A DNA stretch of 43,401 bases from Pseudomonas sp. Lineage in GTDB: Bacteria > Pseudomonadota > Gammaproteobacteria > Pseudomonadales > Pseudomonadaceae. Numbering within the stretch: the first letter of the stretch is position 1; each line of letters opens with the position of its first letter. Positions 17,658 through 28,652 of the stretch are shown here, piece after piece. The notes beneath the pieces were generated by a model. The model saw nothing but the letters and a program-made list of their open reading frames with translations, had not been told where the DNA came from and did no database searches. The stretch spans positions 1 through 43,401 of the forward strand of contig NZ_JAUXXP010000077.1 of the NCBI RefSeq assembly GCF_030684895.1, written 5' to 3'. The position numbers and the translations under genes are program-made.

Positions 17658-17724
17658 CCATCCCTGGCGGCCACCCTGCGGGCCGTTGCTACGCACCGTT
17701 AAAAATGGCTCCCGGCCATTTTTT
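17658..17724 (+). repeat. 67-bp terminator-associated repeat, copy 2
   Basis: Begins CCATCCCTGGCGGCCACC and ends CCATTTTTT. Hairpin A CGTTGC-TAC-GCACCG has one mismatch. Hairpin B is AAAAATGGC-TCCCG-GCCATTTTT, fully paired and followed by T, so it can act as a second terminator. It lies between the cupin terminator and the rpmG terminator. Confidence 0.92.
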
Positions 17725-17760
17725 ATCGCCCAGGGTTTACCAAGCCAAATCGCAGGCAAG

Positions 17761-17789
17761 AAAAAGCCCGCTATAAAAGCGGGCTTTTT
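17761..17789 (-). terminator. bidirectional intrinsic terminator after rpmG
   Basis: AAAAAGCCCGCT-ATAAA-AGCGGGCTTTTT. It lies 19 bp after the rpmG stop and can also block readthrough from the cupin side. Confidence 0.92.
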
Positions 17790-17808
17790 CGGCAAGGAGC
17801 CAGATCAA

Positions 17809-17964
17809 TTACTTGATCTTGCCTTCCTTGTACATCACGTGCTTACGCACAACCGGATCGAATTTTTTAATTTCGATTTTGTCCGGAGTGGTGCGCTTGT
17901 TTTTGTCGGTAGTGTAGAAGTGACCAGTACCGGCACTCGAGATCAAACGGATCAATTCACGCAT
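17809..17964 (-). CDS. rpmG: 50S ribosomal protein L33
   Basis: 51 residues, [20 protein letters not shown] onward, with the [23 protein letters not shown] core of bacterial L33. It lacks the cysteine pairs of the zinc-binding L33 type, so it is the zinc-independent form. The start at 17964 follows AAGGAGAAAGTC. It lies 10 bp after rpmB in the usual rpmB-rpmG operon. Confidence 0.97.
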   Translation of the reverse strand: MRELIRLISSAGTGHFYTTDKNKRTTPDKIEIKKFDPVVRKHVMYKEGKIK

Positions 17965-17974
17965 GACTTTCTCC

Positions 17975-18211
17975 TTAAACCTTTTCGCCGCGAGCGCGCA
18001 GCTCGGACAGAACGACGTCAATACCACGCTTGTCGATGCAACGCATGCCTTTGGCAGAAACGCGCAGACGCACGAAACGGTTCTCAGACTCGACCCAGAA
18101 GCGGTGATGCTGCAGGTTCGGCAGGAAACGACGACGGGTTTTGTTGTTTGCGTGGGAAATGTTATTCCCGGTTACCGGACCCTTACCGGTAACTTGACAG
18201 ACTCTCGACAT
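17975..18211 (-). CDS. rpmB: 50S ribosomal protein L28
   Basis: 78 residues, [20 protein letters not shown] then [18 protein letters not shown], full-length bacterial L28. First gene of rpmB-rpmG; a strong sigma-70-like promoter lies about 145 bp upstream, and a short hairpin is in the leader. Confidence 0.97.
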   Translation of the reverse strand: MSRVCQVTGKGPVTGNNISHANNKTRRRFLPNLQHHRFWVESENRFVRLRVSAKGMRCIDKRGIDVVLSELRARGEKV

Positions 18212-18236
18212 GCCTCAGCCCTCTAAAACCACATGC

Positions 18237-18255
18237 CCAACCCGGCATGGGTTGG
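18237..18255 (-). other. hairpin in the rpmB leader
   Basis: CCAACCC (18237-18243) pairs with GGGTTGG (18249-18255) around a 5-nt loop, 26 bp before the rpmB start. It may influence translation of L28; there is no direct evidence. Confidence 0.4.
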
Positions 18256-18356
18256 CCGCTAATTATTCAATCTTGGCGCGCAGCGCCGCGTATCTCGAGG
18301 GTCTTACCGGCCGTACCTGAAAGCGCAAGAACCGGGCCCCTACAAAAGAGCGCTGC

Positions 18357-18385
18357 TTTATACCAGAAAGCCCCCAGCGCAACAA
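18357..18385 (-). promoter_or_regulatory. sigma-70 promoter of rpmB-rpmG
   Basis: Minus strand TTGTTG, 17-bp spacer, TATAAA. The G-rich spacer end and C/G-rich sequence after the -10 suit a ribosomal-protein promoter. The rest of the 348-bp gap 18212-18559 shows no gene. Confidence 0.65.
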
Positions 18386-18559
18386 GGTTAAACGCACTTT
18401 TCCCGGCAGACGCCAACCTGCGATTGCCGCGCCCAGGCCAGCCAGCAACGGCACCCGCGCAGATCGACCGCTCGTCGCCAAGACTGATTGCCCTGCCGCC
18501 AGTTAATGGCCTAGGGTAAGGCCTTCGCCCGCGCGCCCATATCTGCCCAGGAGTTTGCC

Positions 18560-20149
18560 ATGCGTCTCGCCGCCCTACCGCTGCTGCTCGCCCCGCTTCT
18601 TGCGCCCGCCCTGGCCCAGGCCAGCACGCTCAGCGTCTGCACAGAAGCCAGCCCAGACGGCTTCGACGTGGTGCAGTACAACTCGCTGACCACCACCAAC
18701 GCCTCGGCCGACGTGCTGATGAACCGCCTAGTGGAATTCGACGCGACCAGCGGCACTCTGCAGCCGAGCCTGGCGCAGGCCTGGGAGGTCAGCCTGGACG
18801 GCCTGAGCTACAGCTTCACCCTGCGTCCGGACGTGCAGTTTCACCAAACCGAGTATTTCAGCCCCAGCCGCCTGCTGAATGCCGATGATGTGCTGTTCAG
18901 CTTTCAGCGCATGCTCGACCCGGCACATCCCTGGCACAAGGTCGCCCCCAGTGGTTACCCGCATGCGCAATCGATGCAGCTGCCGAGCCTGATCAAGAGT
19001 ATCGACAAGACCGGCGAGCAGAGCCTGCGCTTCACCCTTACCCGCCCGGATGCGACCTTTCTCGCCACCCTAAACATGGGCTTCGCCTCTATTTACTCCG
19101 CCGAGTACGCCGCGCAATTGCTGGCAGCGGGCACGCCGGAAACGCTCAACAGCCAGCCGATTGGCACCGGCCCGTTTGTCTTCAAGCGCTTCCAGAAGGA
19201 CGCCAGCGTGCGTTACAGCGCCAACCCGAGCTACTTCGCCGGCAAGCCTGTGGTAGACAACCTGACCTTCGCCATTACCCCAGATGCCAATGTGCGCCTA
19301 CAGAAGCTGCGCCGGGGCGAGTGCCATATCGCCCTGTCACCGAAACCGCAGGACGTGCAGTCCATCAGCGGCGATAGCAATCTGCAGAGCGCGCATACCG
19401 CCGCCTTTATGACCGCCTTCGTCGGCATCAACAGCCAGCACCCGCCGCTGGATCAGCCCGCCGTGCGCCAGGCGATCAACCTGGCTTTCGACAAGGCCAG
19501 CTACCTCAAGGCGGTGTTCGAGAACAGCGCCGAAGCCGCCAATGGTCCCTATCCGCCCAATACCTGGAGCTACGCCAGCGAACTGCCCGGCTACCCGTAC
19601 AACCCTGAGAAAGCCCGCGAACTGCTCAAATCCGCGGGTCTGGCCAATGGTTTCAGCACCACCATCTGGACCCGACCCACCGGCAGCGTACTCAACCCCA
19701 ACCCAAGCCTGGGCGCGCAGCTGCTGCAGGCTGACCTCGCCAAAGTCGGCATCAAGGCCGAGATTCGCGTGATCGAATGGGGCGAGCTGATTCGCCGCGC
19801 CAAAGCCGGCGAGCATGACCTGCTGTTTATGGGCTGGGCCGGCGACAACGGTGATCCGGACAACTTCCTCACCCCTCAGTTTGCCTGCGCCTCGCTTGAG
19901 TCCGGGCTGAACTTCGCCCGCTATTGCGACCCAGAACTGGACAAGCTGATCAGTGATGGCAAAAGCACCAGCGACCAGGCCCAACGCAGCCAGTTGTATA
20001 AAAAGGCGCAAACGATCATCCAGCAGCAGGCGCTGTGGCTGCCGCTGGCCCACCCGACCGCCTACGCGCTGATGCGCAAGCAGGTCGAGGGTTATCAGGT
20101 CAGCCCATTCGGTCGCCAGGACTTCTCCAAGGTGCGTCTGAAGCCCTAA
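18560..20149 (+). CDS. ABC transporter substrate-binding protein, family 5 (peptide type)
   Basis: 529 residues with a signal peptide to about residue 21 (ALAQAS) and a family 5 solute-binding fold of the DppA/OppA type: [73 protein letters not shown]. It would deliver di- or oligopeptides to an inner-membrane permease. No permease or ATPase gene is adjacent, so it must use a transporter encoded elsewhere. It overlaps the radC stop by 4 bp, convergent. Confidence 0.9.
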   Translation: MRLAALPLLLAPLLAPALAQASTLSVCTEASPDGFDVVQYNSLTTTNASADVLMNRLVEFDATSGTLQPSLAQAWEVSLDGLSYSFTLRPDVQFHQTEYFSPSRLLNADDVLFSFQRMLDPAHPWHKVAPSGYPHAQSMQLPSLIKSIDKTGEQSLRFTLTRPDATFLATLNMGFASIYSAEYAAQLLAAGTPETLNSQPIGTGPFVFKRFQKDASVRYSANPSYFAGKPVVDNLTFAITPDANVRLQKLRRGECHIALSPKPQDVQSISGDSNLQSAHTAAFMTAFVGINSQHPPLDQPAVRQAINLAFDKASYLKAVFENSAEAANGPYPPNTWSYASELPGYPYNPEKARELLKSAGLANGFSTTIWTRPTGSVLNPNPSLGAQLLQADLAKVGIKAEIRVIEWGELIRRAKAGEHDLLFMGWAGDNGDPDNFLTPQFACASLESGLNFARYCDPELDKLISDGKSTSDQAQRSQLYKKAQTIIQQQALWLPLAHPTAYALMRKQVEGYQVSPFGRQDFSKVRLKP

Positions 20150-20823
20150 AGCCAGCCGTACTCGGCCATCGACAGCGGCTCGCCGTCGCCGACGATAAAG
20201 TGGTCGAGTACGCGCACATCCACCAGTTCCAGCGCCTCTTTCAGCCGACGGGTCAGCACCCGATCGGCCTGACTGGGCTCGGCGACACCAGACGGGTGGT
20301 TATGGGTCAGGATCAGCGCCGCCGCGTTATGTGCAAGCGCTCGCTTGACCACCTGCCGGGGATACACGCTGGCGCTGTCGATGGAGCCATGAAACAGCGC
20401 CTCGAAGGCCAACACGCGGTGCTTGGCATCCAAAAACAAACAGCCAAACACCTCATGCGGCTCATGCCGTAGCAGCGCTTTCAGGTAATCACGCACGGCC
20501 TGCGGACTTTCCAGCGCCGAGTCGCGGCGTAATTGCTCGGCCAGATGCCGGCGCGCCATCTCCAGCACCGCCTGCAACTGGGCAAACTTCGCCGGCCCCA
20601 GGCCCAGACGCTGGCTGAACGACGGTAAATCAGCCTGCAGCAGGGCCCGCAAACTACCGAAGTCGCCTAGCAGATGACGCGCCAGATCCACCGCACTCTG
20701 CCCGGCCACGCCTGTACGCAAGAAAATCGCCAGTAATTCCGCATCGGTCAGGGTGCCAGCGCCCTGCGCCAAGAGCTTTTCCCGCGGGCGCTCTGCCGCG
20801 GGCCAATCACGAATACTCATCAC
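20146..20823 (-). CDS. radC: RadC/YicR family JAB-domain protein
   Basis: 225 residues. The N-terminal helix-hairpin-helix-like part ([17 protein letters not shown]) is followed by a JAMM metalloprotease-like domain with HNHPSG and a downstream Asp (VAEPSQAD), the metal ligands. Despite the name, RadC is not shown to act in DNA repair. It is divergent from coaBC, the usual Pseudomonas arrangement. Confidence 0.93.
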   Translation of the reverse strand: MMSIRDWPAAERPREKLLAQGAGTLTDAELLAIFLRTGVAGQSAVDLARHLLGDFGSLRALLQADLPSFSQRLGLGPAKFAQLQAVLEMARRHLAEQLRRDSALESPQAVRDYLKALLRHEPHEVFGCLFLDAKHRVLAFEALFHGSIDSASVYPRQVVKRALAHNAAALILTHNHPSGVAEPSQADRVLTRRLKEALELVDVRVLDHFIVGDGEPLSMAEYGWL

Positions 20824-21011
20824 ACCTCCTTGTGTGTTGCCGGACGCGGCAAAGCGCCGCGCCCGAGTGCCGCAAAGCCAAGCCTGGCAAGCGCTTGGCA
20901 GCGCTACTCCGCTGCAGGCTCTGTGCTATCGTAGCCCAACTTTTGCGCGGCGCCTGGCCTGGGGAGGTGTCAGCGTCGCGGTGTATATCCATCTTTATAA
21001 AAGGCAGGCCT

Positions 21012-22220
21012 ATGCAGCGGCTGTATCGGAAACGCATCATTGTTGGCGTGGGCGGCGGTATTGCCGCGTATAAAAGTGCCGAACTGATTCGCCGACTCAA
21101 GGACCAAGACGCCGACGTGCGCGTGGTCATGACCAAAGGCGGCCGTGAGTTCATCACCCCGCTGACCCTGCAAGCCCTGTCCGGGCATCCAGTGCACCTC
21201 GACCTGCTCGACCCCGAGGCCGAAGCCGCCATGGGCCATATCGAGCTGGCGCGCTGGGCCGATCTGGTACTGATTGCGCCGGCCACCGCCGACCTGATGG
21301 CGCGCCTGGCCCAGGGTGTTGCCGATGACCTGCTGACCACCTTGGTGCTGGCCACCGATGCCCCTGTCGCTCTCGCGCCGGCCATGAACCAAGCGATGTG
21401 GCGCGACCCAGCCACCCAAGCCAACGCCGCACTGTTAACCCAACGCGGCCTGCACCTGTTTGGCCCCGCTGCCGGCAGCCAGGCCTGCGGCGATGTCGGC
21501 CTGGGCCGCATGCTCGAAGCCGAACAACTGGTGCAATGCGCCGCCGACTGCTTCCAGCACCAGGCCCTGACCGGCAAACATGTGCTGATTACCGCCGGCC
21601 CGACCCAGGAAAACATCGACCCGGTGCGCTACATCACCAACCACAGCTCCGGCAAGATGGGTTTCGCCCTCGCCGAAGCGGCTGCCGAAGCCGGCGCCAA
21701 GGTCACCCTGATCAGCGGGCCGGTGCACCTGCCGACGCCCGAGCGCGTCACCCGCATCAACGTCACCAGCGCCCGCGACATGCTCGCCGCCTGTGAAGCC
21801 GCAATGCCCTGCGACCTGCTGATCGCCGCCGCCGCCGTGGCCGATTACCGCCCGGAAGTGGTTGCCCAGCACAAATTGAAAAAAGACCCGAGCAGTGGTG
21901 ACGGTCTACTCCTGCAAATGGTGCGTAACCCAGATATTCTCGCCACCCTGGCGGGGCGCAGCGACCGGCCGTTCAGCGTCGGCTTTGCCGCCGAGACCGA
22001 GAACCTGCTGGAGTACGCCTCGCGCAAACTACGCGACAAGAACCTCGACCTGATCGTCGCCAATGACGTGGCCAACCCCAGCATCGGCTTCAACAGCGAA
22101 GAAAACGCCATCACCATCATCGACCGTGAGCTTCAGCAGAGCAGCTTCGCCCAGACCAGCAAAAGCAAGATTGCCCGCCAACTGGTGAGCTTTATTGCCG
22201 ACCGCCTAGCCCGCAGCTGA
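21012..22220 (+). CDS. coaBC: bifunctional phosphopantothenoylcysteine decarboxylase/synthase
   Basis: 402 residues. The N-terminal CoaC flavoprotein domain carries [17 protein letters not shown] and PAMNQAMW; the C-terminal CoaB domain carries [32 protein letters not shown] and a KKDPSS segment. It makes 4'-phosphopantetheine from 4'-phosphopantothenate and cysteine in coenzyme A synthesis. The start at 21012 ([12 protein letters not shown]) follows AAGGCAGG; an earlier in-frame codon at 20832 would add non-conserved sequence. First of the coaBC-dut-algC-argB run. Confidence 0.95.
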   Translation: MQRLYRKRIIVGVGGGIAAYKSAELIRRLKDQDADVRVVMTKGGREFITPLTLQALSGHPVHLDLLDPEAEAAMGHIELARWADLVLIAPATADLMARLAQGVADDLLTTLVLATDAPVALAPAMNQAMWRDPATQANAALLTQRGLHLFGPAAGSQACGDVGLGRMLEAEQLVQCAADCFQHQALTGKHVLITAGPTQENIDPVRYITNHSSGKMGFALAEAAAEAGAKVTLISGPVHLPTPERVTRINVTSARDMLAACEAAMPCDLLIAAAAVADYRPEVVAQHKLKKDPSSGDGLLLQMVRNPDILATLAGRSDRPFSVGFAAETENLLEYASRKLRDKNLDLIVANDVANPSIGFNSEENAITIIDRELQQSSFAQTSKSKIARQLVSFIADRLARS

Positions 22221-22249
22221 CGCCCCACTCACCGACTACAGAGCCTGAT

Positions 22250-22705
22250 ATGCACGCCTTACAAGCCAAGATCCTCGACCCGCGCCTGGGCAGCGAATTC
22301 CCCCTGCCGCACTACGCCACCCCAGGCTCCGCCGGCCTCGACCTGCGCGCCATGCTCAAGCAGGAACTGGTGCTGGAGCCGGGGCAGACCGTGCTGATTC
22401 CCACCGGCCTGTCGATCTACATTGGCGACCCAGGTCTGGCCGCGATGATCCTGCCGCGCTCGGGCCTGGGTCACAAACATGGCATCGTCCTGGGGAACCT
22501 CGTCGGCCTGATCGACTCGGACTACCAGGGCGAATTGATGGTGTCCTGCTGGAACCGTGGGCAGAGCGCCTTCACCATCGCCATCGGCGAACGTATCGCC
22601 CAACTGATCCTGGTACCGGTGGTGCAGGCGCATTTCGAGCTGGTTGAACAGTTTGATGAGAGCCAGCGCGGCGCAGGCGGCTTCGGCCACTCCGGTAGCC
22701 ATTGA
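22250..22705 (+). CDS. dut: deoxyuridine 5'-triphosphate nucleotidohydrolase
   Basis: A 151-residue trimeric dUTPase with all five motifs: [45 protein letters not shown] and [10 protein letters not shown]. It removes dUTP and supplies dUMP for dTTP. It lies 29 bp after coaBC, as in E. coli and Pseudomonas. Confidence 0.97.
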   Translation: MHALQAKILDPRLGSEFPLPHYATPGSAGLDLRAMLKQELVLEPGQTVLIPTGLSIYIGDPGLAAMILPRSGLGHKHGIVLGNLVGLIDSDYQGELMVSCWNRGQSAFTIAIGERIAQLILVPVVQAHFELVEQFDESQRGAGGFGHSGSH

Positions 22706-22749
22706 TTGCCTTAATCTAATTCCAGGATGAATTGCCGAGGAGACGCTGC

Positions 22750-25341
22750 ATGAAACTCTTCAAGCGCACGGCCAAGGACGCTGACGGAGTAACCGCCAGC
22801 GCCCAACTGACCAGTGCCCCCGCCGATGCCAAAGCGGCCAAGAACAGCCCCAACGCCCTGTTACCGGGTGTGCTGGCGGCGTTAGTCGGCATCATTCTGG
22901 CTGGTGCGCTGCTCTGGTTTGGTCCGCTCAATAGCGCCTACCAGCAACAGCTGCAGCAACTCAGCCAGGCCTGGGGTGGCGGTCAGGCAACCGTGTTGCA
23001 GAAAGCCCTGCAACAACTGAGCGCCGACACCCAGGCAGCCGCGCGCAACCCGCAACTGCTACAAGCCCTGCAAAGCCAGGACATCAATCAGATCCGCGCG
23101 GCAGAACGCAACCTCACTTACTGGAGCGGGGTGGTCGACGCTCACCTCAATGCCCGTGGCCAGGCCGTGCAGGACATGGGCCGCAGCGCACCGATGAACT
23201 TCGCCGCACTGGACATGCTGCGCCGCGCAGAAAACGGCCAGACGCCCGCGCCGGAGGCCTACAAGGTCGGCCAACGCTGGCTGGTCTACAGCGCAGCGCC
23301 CTTGCGCCTGAGCGAAGGTGAGCCGCTGCATGGCACGCTGCTGCTGGCCGTGGACCTTGAGCGCCTGCTCGCCAGCCTGCCGGTGATGCCCGCCGAAATC
23401 GGCCAGATTCAACTGATCCAGCAGTTCAACAACACCGCAGCCCAGGTACTCGCGCAGCGCGGTAACGCGCAAGGCACTGCGCAAGCATTCAGCACCGGCA
23501 ACCCCAACTGGACGGTCAGCTTTACCCCCGGCCCGTCACTGACCAACCCGGTATTCTCGCCGCTGCTGCTGGCCATCGCTGGGCTATTGGCCCTGGCTGG
23601 CGCGGTTATCGGCCTCTACCTGCTGCAGAGCAGCCTGCAACGCCACCTGCGTGATGACGTACTGCAGCTGGGGCAGATGCTCAAGGAACTGTCCGCCGGC
23701 AAGGCCGTGAAAGCCTTCAGCCTGACTCTGCCCGCCCTGGATATCCTTGCGCAGAACCTCGCACGCATGCCGCGCCGCGCCACTGAGCAGGTCGCTGTAG
23801 CCCCCGCCGGCAGCCCCGAGCGGGCCACAGCCATGCAAACCCAGGCAGCGAGCATGGTCGACCCACTGTTTCAGGACACCGATATCCTCGACATCGATAT
23901 TCTCGACGAAGACCAGGACCTGCTCGGCCTTGATGAGCCGGCACCCGCGCCCGTGCAGGCGAAAGCGCCCAAGCTGCCGGCCGACATCTTCCGCGCCTAT
24001 GACATTCGTGGCGTAGTCGGCCGCACCCTGAATGCCGAAACCGCCTACTGGATCGGCCGTGCCATCGGCTCGCAGAGCCTGGCCCAGGGTGAGCCGAACA
24101 TCGCCGTCGGCCGTGACGGCCGCCTGTCCGGCCCGGAGCTGGCGCAACAGCTGATCCAGGGCTTGCTCGATTGCGGCTGTAACGTCAGCGATGTCGGCAT
24201 GGTGCCGACGCCTGTGGTGTATTACGCCGGGCATATCCTCACCGGTAAGTCGGCGGTGATGCTCACTGGCAGCCATAACCCACGCGATTACAACGGCTTC
24301 AAGATCGTCATTGCCGGCGACACCCTGGCCAACGAGCAGATTCAGGCCCTAAAAGCACGTATCGACAACAACGACCTGGCCAGCGGCGTCGGTACGGTCG
24401 AACAGGTTGATGTGCTGGAGCGCTACTTCAAGCAAATCCGTGACGATATCGCCATGGCCAAGCCCATGCGCGTGGTGGTCGATTGCGGCAATGGCGTGGC
24501 CGGGGTGATCGCCCCGCAACTGATCGAGGCACTGGGCTGTTCGGTGATTCCGCTGTACTGCGAAGTCGACGGCAACTTCCCCAATCACCACCCGGACCCC
24601 GGCAAGCCGGAAAATCTGGTGGACCTGATCGCCAAGGTGAAAAGCGAGAAAGCCGATATCGGCCTGGCCTTCGACGGCGACGGCGACCGGGTCGGCGTGG
24701 TGACCAATACCGGCACCATCGTCTTCCCGGATCGCCTGCTGATGCTGTTCGCCAAGGACGTGGTGTCACGTAACCCCGGCGCCGACATCATTTTCGATGT
24801 CAAATGCACACGCCGCCTGACCCCGTTAATCAGCGGCTACGGCGGCCGCCCGGTGATGTGGAAAACCGGCCACTCGCTGATCAAGAAAAAAATGAAGGAA
24901 ACCGGCGCGCTGCTGGCCGGCGAAATGAGCGGACATATCTTCTTCAAGGAGCGCTGGTTCGGCTTCGACGACGGCATTTACGCCGCCGCCCGCCTGCTGG
25001 AAATCCTCAGCCAGGATCGCCGCGACGCCGAACACGTGTTCAGCGCGTTCCCCAACGATATCGCCACCCCGGAAATCAATATCCAGGTCACCGAGCAGAG
25101 CAAGTTCAGCATCATCGAACGCCTGCAACGCGACGGCGTCTGGGGTGAAGGCAATATCACCAACCTCGATGGCGTGCGCGTCGACTACCCCAGAGGCTGG
25201 GGCCTGGTGCGCGCCTCCAACACCACGCCGGTGCTGGTACTGCGCTTCGAGGCGGAAACCGAAGAAGAACTTGAACGGATCAAGGAAGTATTCCGCGCCC
25301 AGCTCTACAGCGCGGTACCCGACCTCGACCTGCCGTTCTGA
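22750..25341 (+). CDS. algC: phosphomannomutase/phosphoglucomutase AlgC, long membrane-anchored form
   Basis: 863 residues. The catalytic region begins near residue 408 (LPADIFRAYDIRGVVG); the phosphoserine is in MLTGSHNPRDYNG near residue 508, and the metal loop DGDGDR is near 640. It makes mannose-1-P and glucose-1-P for alginate, LPS and other polysaccharides. The N-terminal 400 residues hold two membrane spans (about 38-58 and 268-293) that flank a periplasmic domain of about 210 residues, then a linker with an acidic stretch (ILDIDILDEDQDLLGLDE). The textbook AlgC is about 463 residues. The frame is open without interruption from 22750, preceded by GAGGAGACGCTGC. Confidence 0.93.
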   Translation: MKLFKRTAKDADGVTASAQLTSAPADAKAAKNSPNALLPGVLAALVGIILAGALLWFGPLNSAYQQQLQQLSQAWGGGQATVLQKALQQLSADTQAAARNPQLLQALQSQDINQIRAAERNLTYWSGVVDAHLNARGQAVQDMGRSAPMNFAALDMLRRAENGQTPAPEAYKVGQRWLVYSAAPLRLSEGEPLHGTLLLAVDLERLLASLPVMPAEIGQIQLIQQFNNTAAQVLAQRGNAQGTAQAFSTGNPNWTVSFTPGPSLTNPVFSPLLLAIAGLLALAGAVIGLYLLQSSLQRHLRDDVLQLGQMLKELSAGKAVKAFSLTLPALDILAQNLARMPRRATEQVAVAPAGSPERATAMQTQAASMVDPLFQDTDILDIDILDEDQDLLGLDEPAPAPVQAKAPKLPADIFRAYDIRGVVGRTLNAETAYWIGRAIGSQSLAQGEPNIAVGRDGRLSGPELAQQLIQGLLDCGCNVSDVGMVPTPVVYYAGHILTGKSAVMLTGSHNPRDYNGFKIVIAGDTLANEQIQALKARIDNNDLASGVGTVEQVDVLERYFKQIRDDIAMAKPMRVVVDCGNGVAGVIAPQLIEALGCSVIPLYCEVDGNFPNHHPDPGKPENLVDLIAKVKSEKADIGLAFDGDGDRVGVVTNTGTIVFPDRLLMLFAKDVVSRNPGADIIFDVKCTRRLTPLISGYGGRPVMWKTGHSLIKKKMKETGALLAGEMSGHIFFKERWFGFDDGIYAAARLLEILSQDRRDAEHVFSAFPNDIATPEINIQVTEQSKFSIIERLQRDGVWGEGNITNLDGVRVDYPRGWGLVRASNTTPVLVLRFEAETEEELERIKEVFRAQLYSAVPDLDLPF

Positions 25342-25345
25342 TTGA

Positions 25346-26278
<933 letters not shown>

Positions 26279-26386
26279 TCTCGACTGACTCAGACCTGAT
26301 AGCCTGCTGCACTGCTTGCGGCAGGCTACCGGAAGTGGCGGAGAAGAGCGCTGCTAGGCGTCGAGACTGCGCGCCGCAGCAATAGC

Positions 26387-26983
26387 CTACTGGTTGCGCC
26401 CCAGCAGCTCCTTGAGCCGATCACGGTCAGCATTGAAGCTGCTGTCCGCCTCTTTACGTGCAGCCTGATAACGCAGGATGTCGCCCTTGAGGCGCGCCTG
26501 TTCAGCTTTCTGGTTATCGATCTGCGCCAGCAGATGCGCAGGCACTTCACGCCCGGCGCGCTCATGGTCAGCGGCCTGGCTCTGCAGGTTGGCCTGCTGC
26601 GTACGCACCGACTGCAGGTTGCCGCGCGCCACACCAATCAAACCATCCAGTTCGGCCAGCTTGCGCTGACGGGCGCGCTCGACGTCATCCGGCGTGCTGT
26701 ACAGGCGCAACAACTGCGCATCAGAGGTGGCGCGGGCCTTGTCGGCGAGGATGCGCTTCATCTCCTCAGGGCTGGGCGCAGGCGGAATCACCTGAATTAC
26801 TCGCCCCTGGTCATTCAGCACTTCATAACCCTTGCCGATGTGCTCCGGCGGCACACCCTGACGACTGAGCACCGTGGTGCCCTTGTCATCGACGTAGCGG
26901 TACAGCTCAGCCGCACCCGCCACAACCGGCAGCAGTAGGCCGAGCAACAGCGAACAGCGGGTTATGGCAGATCTATGCATCAA
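26387..26983 (-). CDS. DUF4124 domain-containing exported protein
   Basis: 198 residues. A signal peptide to about residue 24 (AGAAEL) is followed by a DUF4124 domain (LYRYVDDKGTTVLSRQGVPP). The remainder, from about residue 75, is charged and helical, probably a coiled coil. Function unknown. It lies 20 bp after pyrE on the same strand and is likely cotranscribed. The start could be 26983 or the next ATG at 26980. Confidence 0.85.
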   Translation of the reverse strand: MMHRSAITRCSLLLGLLLPVVAGAAELYRYVDDKGTTVLSRQGVPPEHIGKGYEVLNDQGRVIQVIPPAPSPEEMKRILADKARATSDAQLLRLYSTPDDVERARQRKLAELDGLIGVARGNLQSVRTQQANLQSQAADHERAGREVPAHLLAQIDNQKAEQARLKGDILRYQAARKEADSSFNADRDRLKELLGRNQ

Positions 26984-27003
26984 TGCAGCACCTTATCGGC
27001 AGG

Positions 27004-27645
27004 TTAGATTCCGTATTCGGCGCGGTAAGCTTGTACCGCTGGCAGATACTGCTTGAGTTCAGCATCCTCTGCCAGATATTCCAGTACCTGTTCGAGTGAC
27101 ACAATGCTCACCACCGGCATGCCGTAGTCGCGCTCGACCTCCTGAATCGCCGACAGCTCGCCCTTACCGCGCTCCTGGCGGTTCAGCGCGATCAGCACAC
27201 CGGCCGCTTGTGCGCCCTGCGCCTGGATGATCTGCATCACTTCGCGAATCGCCGTACCGGCGGTGATCACGTCATCGATGATCAGCACGCGACCGGCCAG
27301 CGCTGCGCCCACCAGGGTGCCGCCTTCGCCGTGATCCTTGGCTTCCTTGCGGTTGAAGCACCAGGGCATATCGCGCTGATGATGCTCGGCCAGCGCCACT
27401 GCAGTGGTCGCCGCCAGCGGAATACCTTTGTAGGCCGGGCCGAACAACACATCGAAGTCGATACCGCTGTCCACCACGGCCGCAGCATAGAAACGCCCGA
27501 GCTGAGCCAGGGCCAAACCGCTGTCAAACAGCCCGGCATTGAAGAAATAAGGACTGATACGTCCGGATTTGAGGGTGAACTGACCAAAGCGCAGAACCCC
27601 ACGCTCGATGGCAAAACGGATGAAATCGCGTTGATACGCTTGCAT
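27004..27645 (-). CDS. pyrE: orotate phosphoribosyltransferase
   Basis: 213 residues. The PRPP-binding motif [16 protein letters not shown] and the N-terminal [18 protein letters not shown] are full matches to PyrE; the flexible loop with [13 protein letters not shown] is intact. It forms OMP from orotate in UMP synthesis. It is divergent from crc, as in P. aeruginosa. Confidence 0.97.
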   Translation of the reverse strand: MQAYQRDFIRFAIERGVLRFGQFTLKSGRISPYFFNAGLFDSGLALAQLGRFYAAAVVDSGIDFDVLFGPAYKGIPLAATTAVALAEHHQRDMPWCFNRKEAKDHGEGGTLVGAALAGRVLIIDDVITAGTAIREVMQIIQAQGAQAAGVLIALNRQERGKGELSAIQEVERDYGMPVVSIVSLEQVLEYLAEDAELKQYLPAVQAYRAEYGI

Positions 27646-27738
27646 TAAAAAGCCCCGGACAGCACGGATTTACTAGGTAATTTAGCTAATAGAGGTGAGC
27701 TCGGGTATCATACACGCACGTGATTTTGGGGGCCATTT

Positions 27739-28518
27739 ATGCGGATCATCAGTGTGAACGTGAATGGTATTCATGCGGCAGTCGAGCGCGGTTTGCTCAG
27801 TTGGCTGCAAGCACAGAATGCCGACGTCATCTGCCTGCAGGACACCCGCGCCTCCGCCTTTGAACTGGACGACCAAGCCCTCCAACTGGATGGCTATTTC
27901 CTCTATGCCTGCGATGCAGAAGTGCCCAGCCAAGGTGGCGTGGCGCTGTATTCGCGGTTGCAACCCAAGGCGGTAATCAGCGGCCTCGGCTTTGAAATGG
28001 CCGATCGCTATGGGCGCTACCTGCAGGCCGATTTCGACAAAGTAAGTATTGCCACCATGCTTATGCCTTCGGGGCAGCAGGGTGATGAAAGCTTGAATCA
28101 GAAATTCAAGTTTATGGACGACTTCACCCATTATTTGGACAAGCAGCGCCGCAAGCGCCGCGAGTACATCTATTGCGGCTCGTTCTATGTGGCGCACCAG
28201 AAGCTCGACGTGAAGAACTGGCGCGACTGCCAGCAATCGCCCGGTTTTCTAGCGCCAGAACGTGCCTGGTTGGATGAAGTGATTGGCACCATGGGCTATG
28301 TCGATGCGCTGCGCGAAGTCAGCCGTGAAGGCGACCAGTTCAGCTGGTGGCCGGACAGCGAACAGGCTGAATTGCTTAACCTCGGCTATCGCTTCGACTA
28401 CCAGCTGCTCACCCCCGGTATGCGTCGCAGCATCCGCAGCGCGCGCCTGCCGCGTCAGCCGCGCTTCTCGCAGCACGCGCCGTTGATCGTCGATTACGAC
28501 TGGATGCTCAGCATCTAA
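27739..28518 (+). CDS. crc: catabolite repression control protein Crc
   Basis: 259 residues with an exonuclease III-like fold. MRIISVNVNGIHAAVERGLL and VICLQDTRA mark the family; catalytic residues are changed (LQDT for LQET, SQHAPL for SDHAPV), in line with Crc having no nuclease activity. Crc works with Hfq to hold A-rich mRNA leaders in a translation-silent complex when preferred carbon sources are present. The gene is alone, divergent from pyrE, and ends in a strong terminator. Confidence 0.96.
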   Translation: MRIISVNVNGIHAAVERGLLSWLQAQNADVICLQDTRASAFELDDQALQLDGYFLYACDAEVPSQGGVALYSRLQPKAVISGLGFEMADRYGRYLQADFDKVSIATMLMPSGQQGDESLNQKFKFMDDFTHYLDKQRRKRREYIYCGSFYVAHQKLDVKNWRDCQQSPGFLAPERAWLDEVIGTMGYVDALREVSREGDQFSWWPDSEQAELLNLGYRFDYQLLTPGMRRSIRSARLPRQPRFSQHAPLIVDYDWMLSI

Positions 28519-28535
28519 CCCGATCAGCAGACAAT

Positions 28536-28562
28536 AAAAAGCCGGCATTTAGCCGGCTTTTT
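28536..28562 (+). terminator. intrinsic terminator after crc
   Basis: AAAAAGCCGGC-ATTTA-GCCGGCTTTTT, 18 bp after the crc stop. Repeat copy 3 begins 8 nt further on. Confidence 0.92.
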
Positions 28563-28570
28563 ATGCTGCG

Positions 28571-28637
28571 CCATCCCTGGCCACCACCGTACGGGCCGTC
28601 GCTATGCGACGTTAAAAATCGCTCCCGGCGATTTTTT
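28571..28637 (+). repeat. 67-bp terminator-associated repeat, copy 3
   Basis: Begins CCATCCCTGGCCACCACC and ends CGATTTTTT. Hairpin A is a perfect CGTCGC-TAT-GCGACG, with both members of one pair changed relative to copy 1. Hairpin B is AAAAATCGC-TCCCG-GCGATTTTT, again with both members changed relative to copy 2. It lies 15 bp from the stop of the DUF4870 gene. Confidence 0.92.
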
Positions 28638-28652
28638 GTTGTCTGCGTAACG

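Noticed and set aside
17965..18027. N-terminal extension of L33
   Set aside because: The frame is open upstream of 17964, but the added residues are not in the L33 family and overlap rpmB. The ATG at 17964 has a good ribosome binding site.
27739..28518. crc as an active exonuclease III
   Set aside because: Key catalytic positions are altered and the synteny with pyrE is that of crc.
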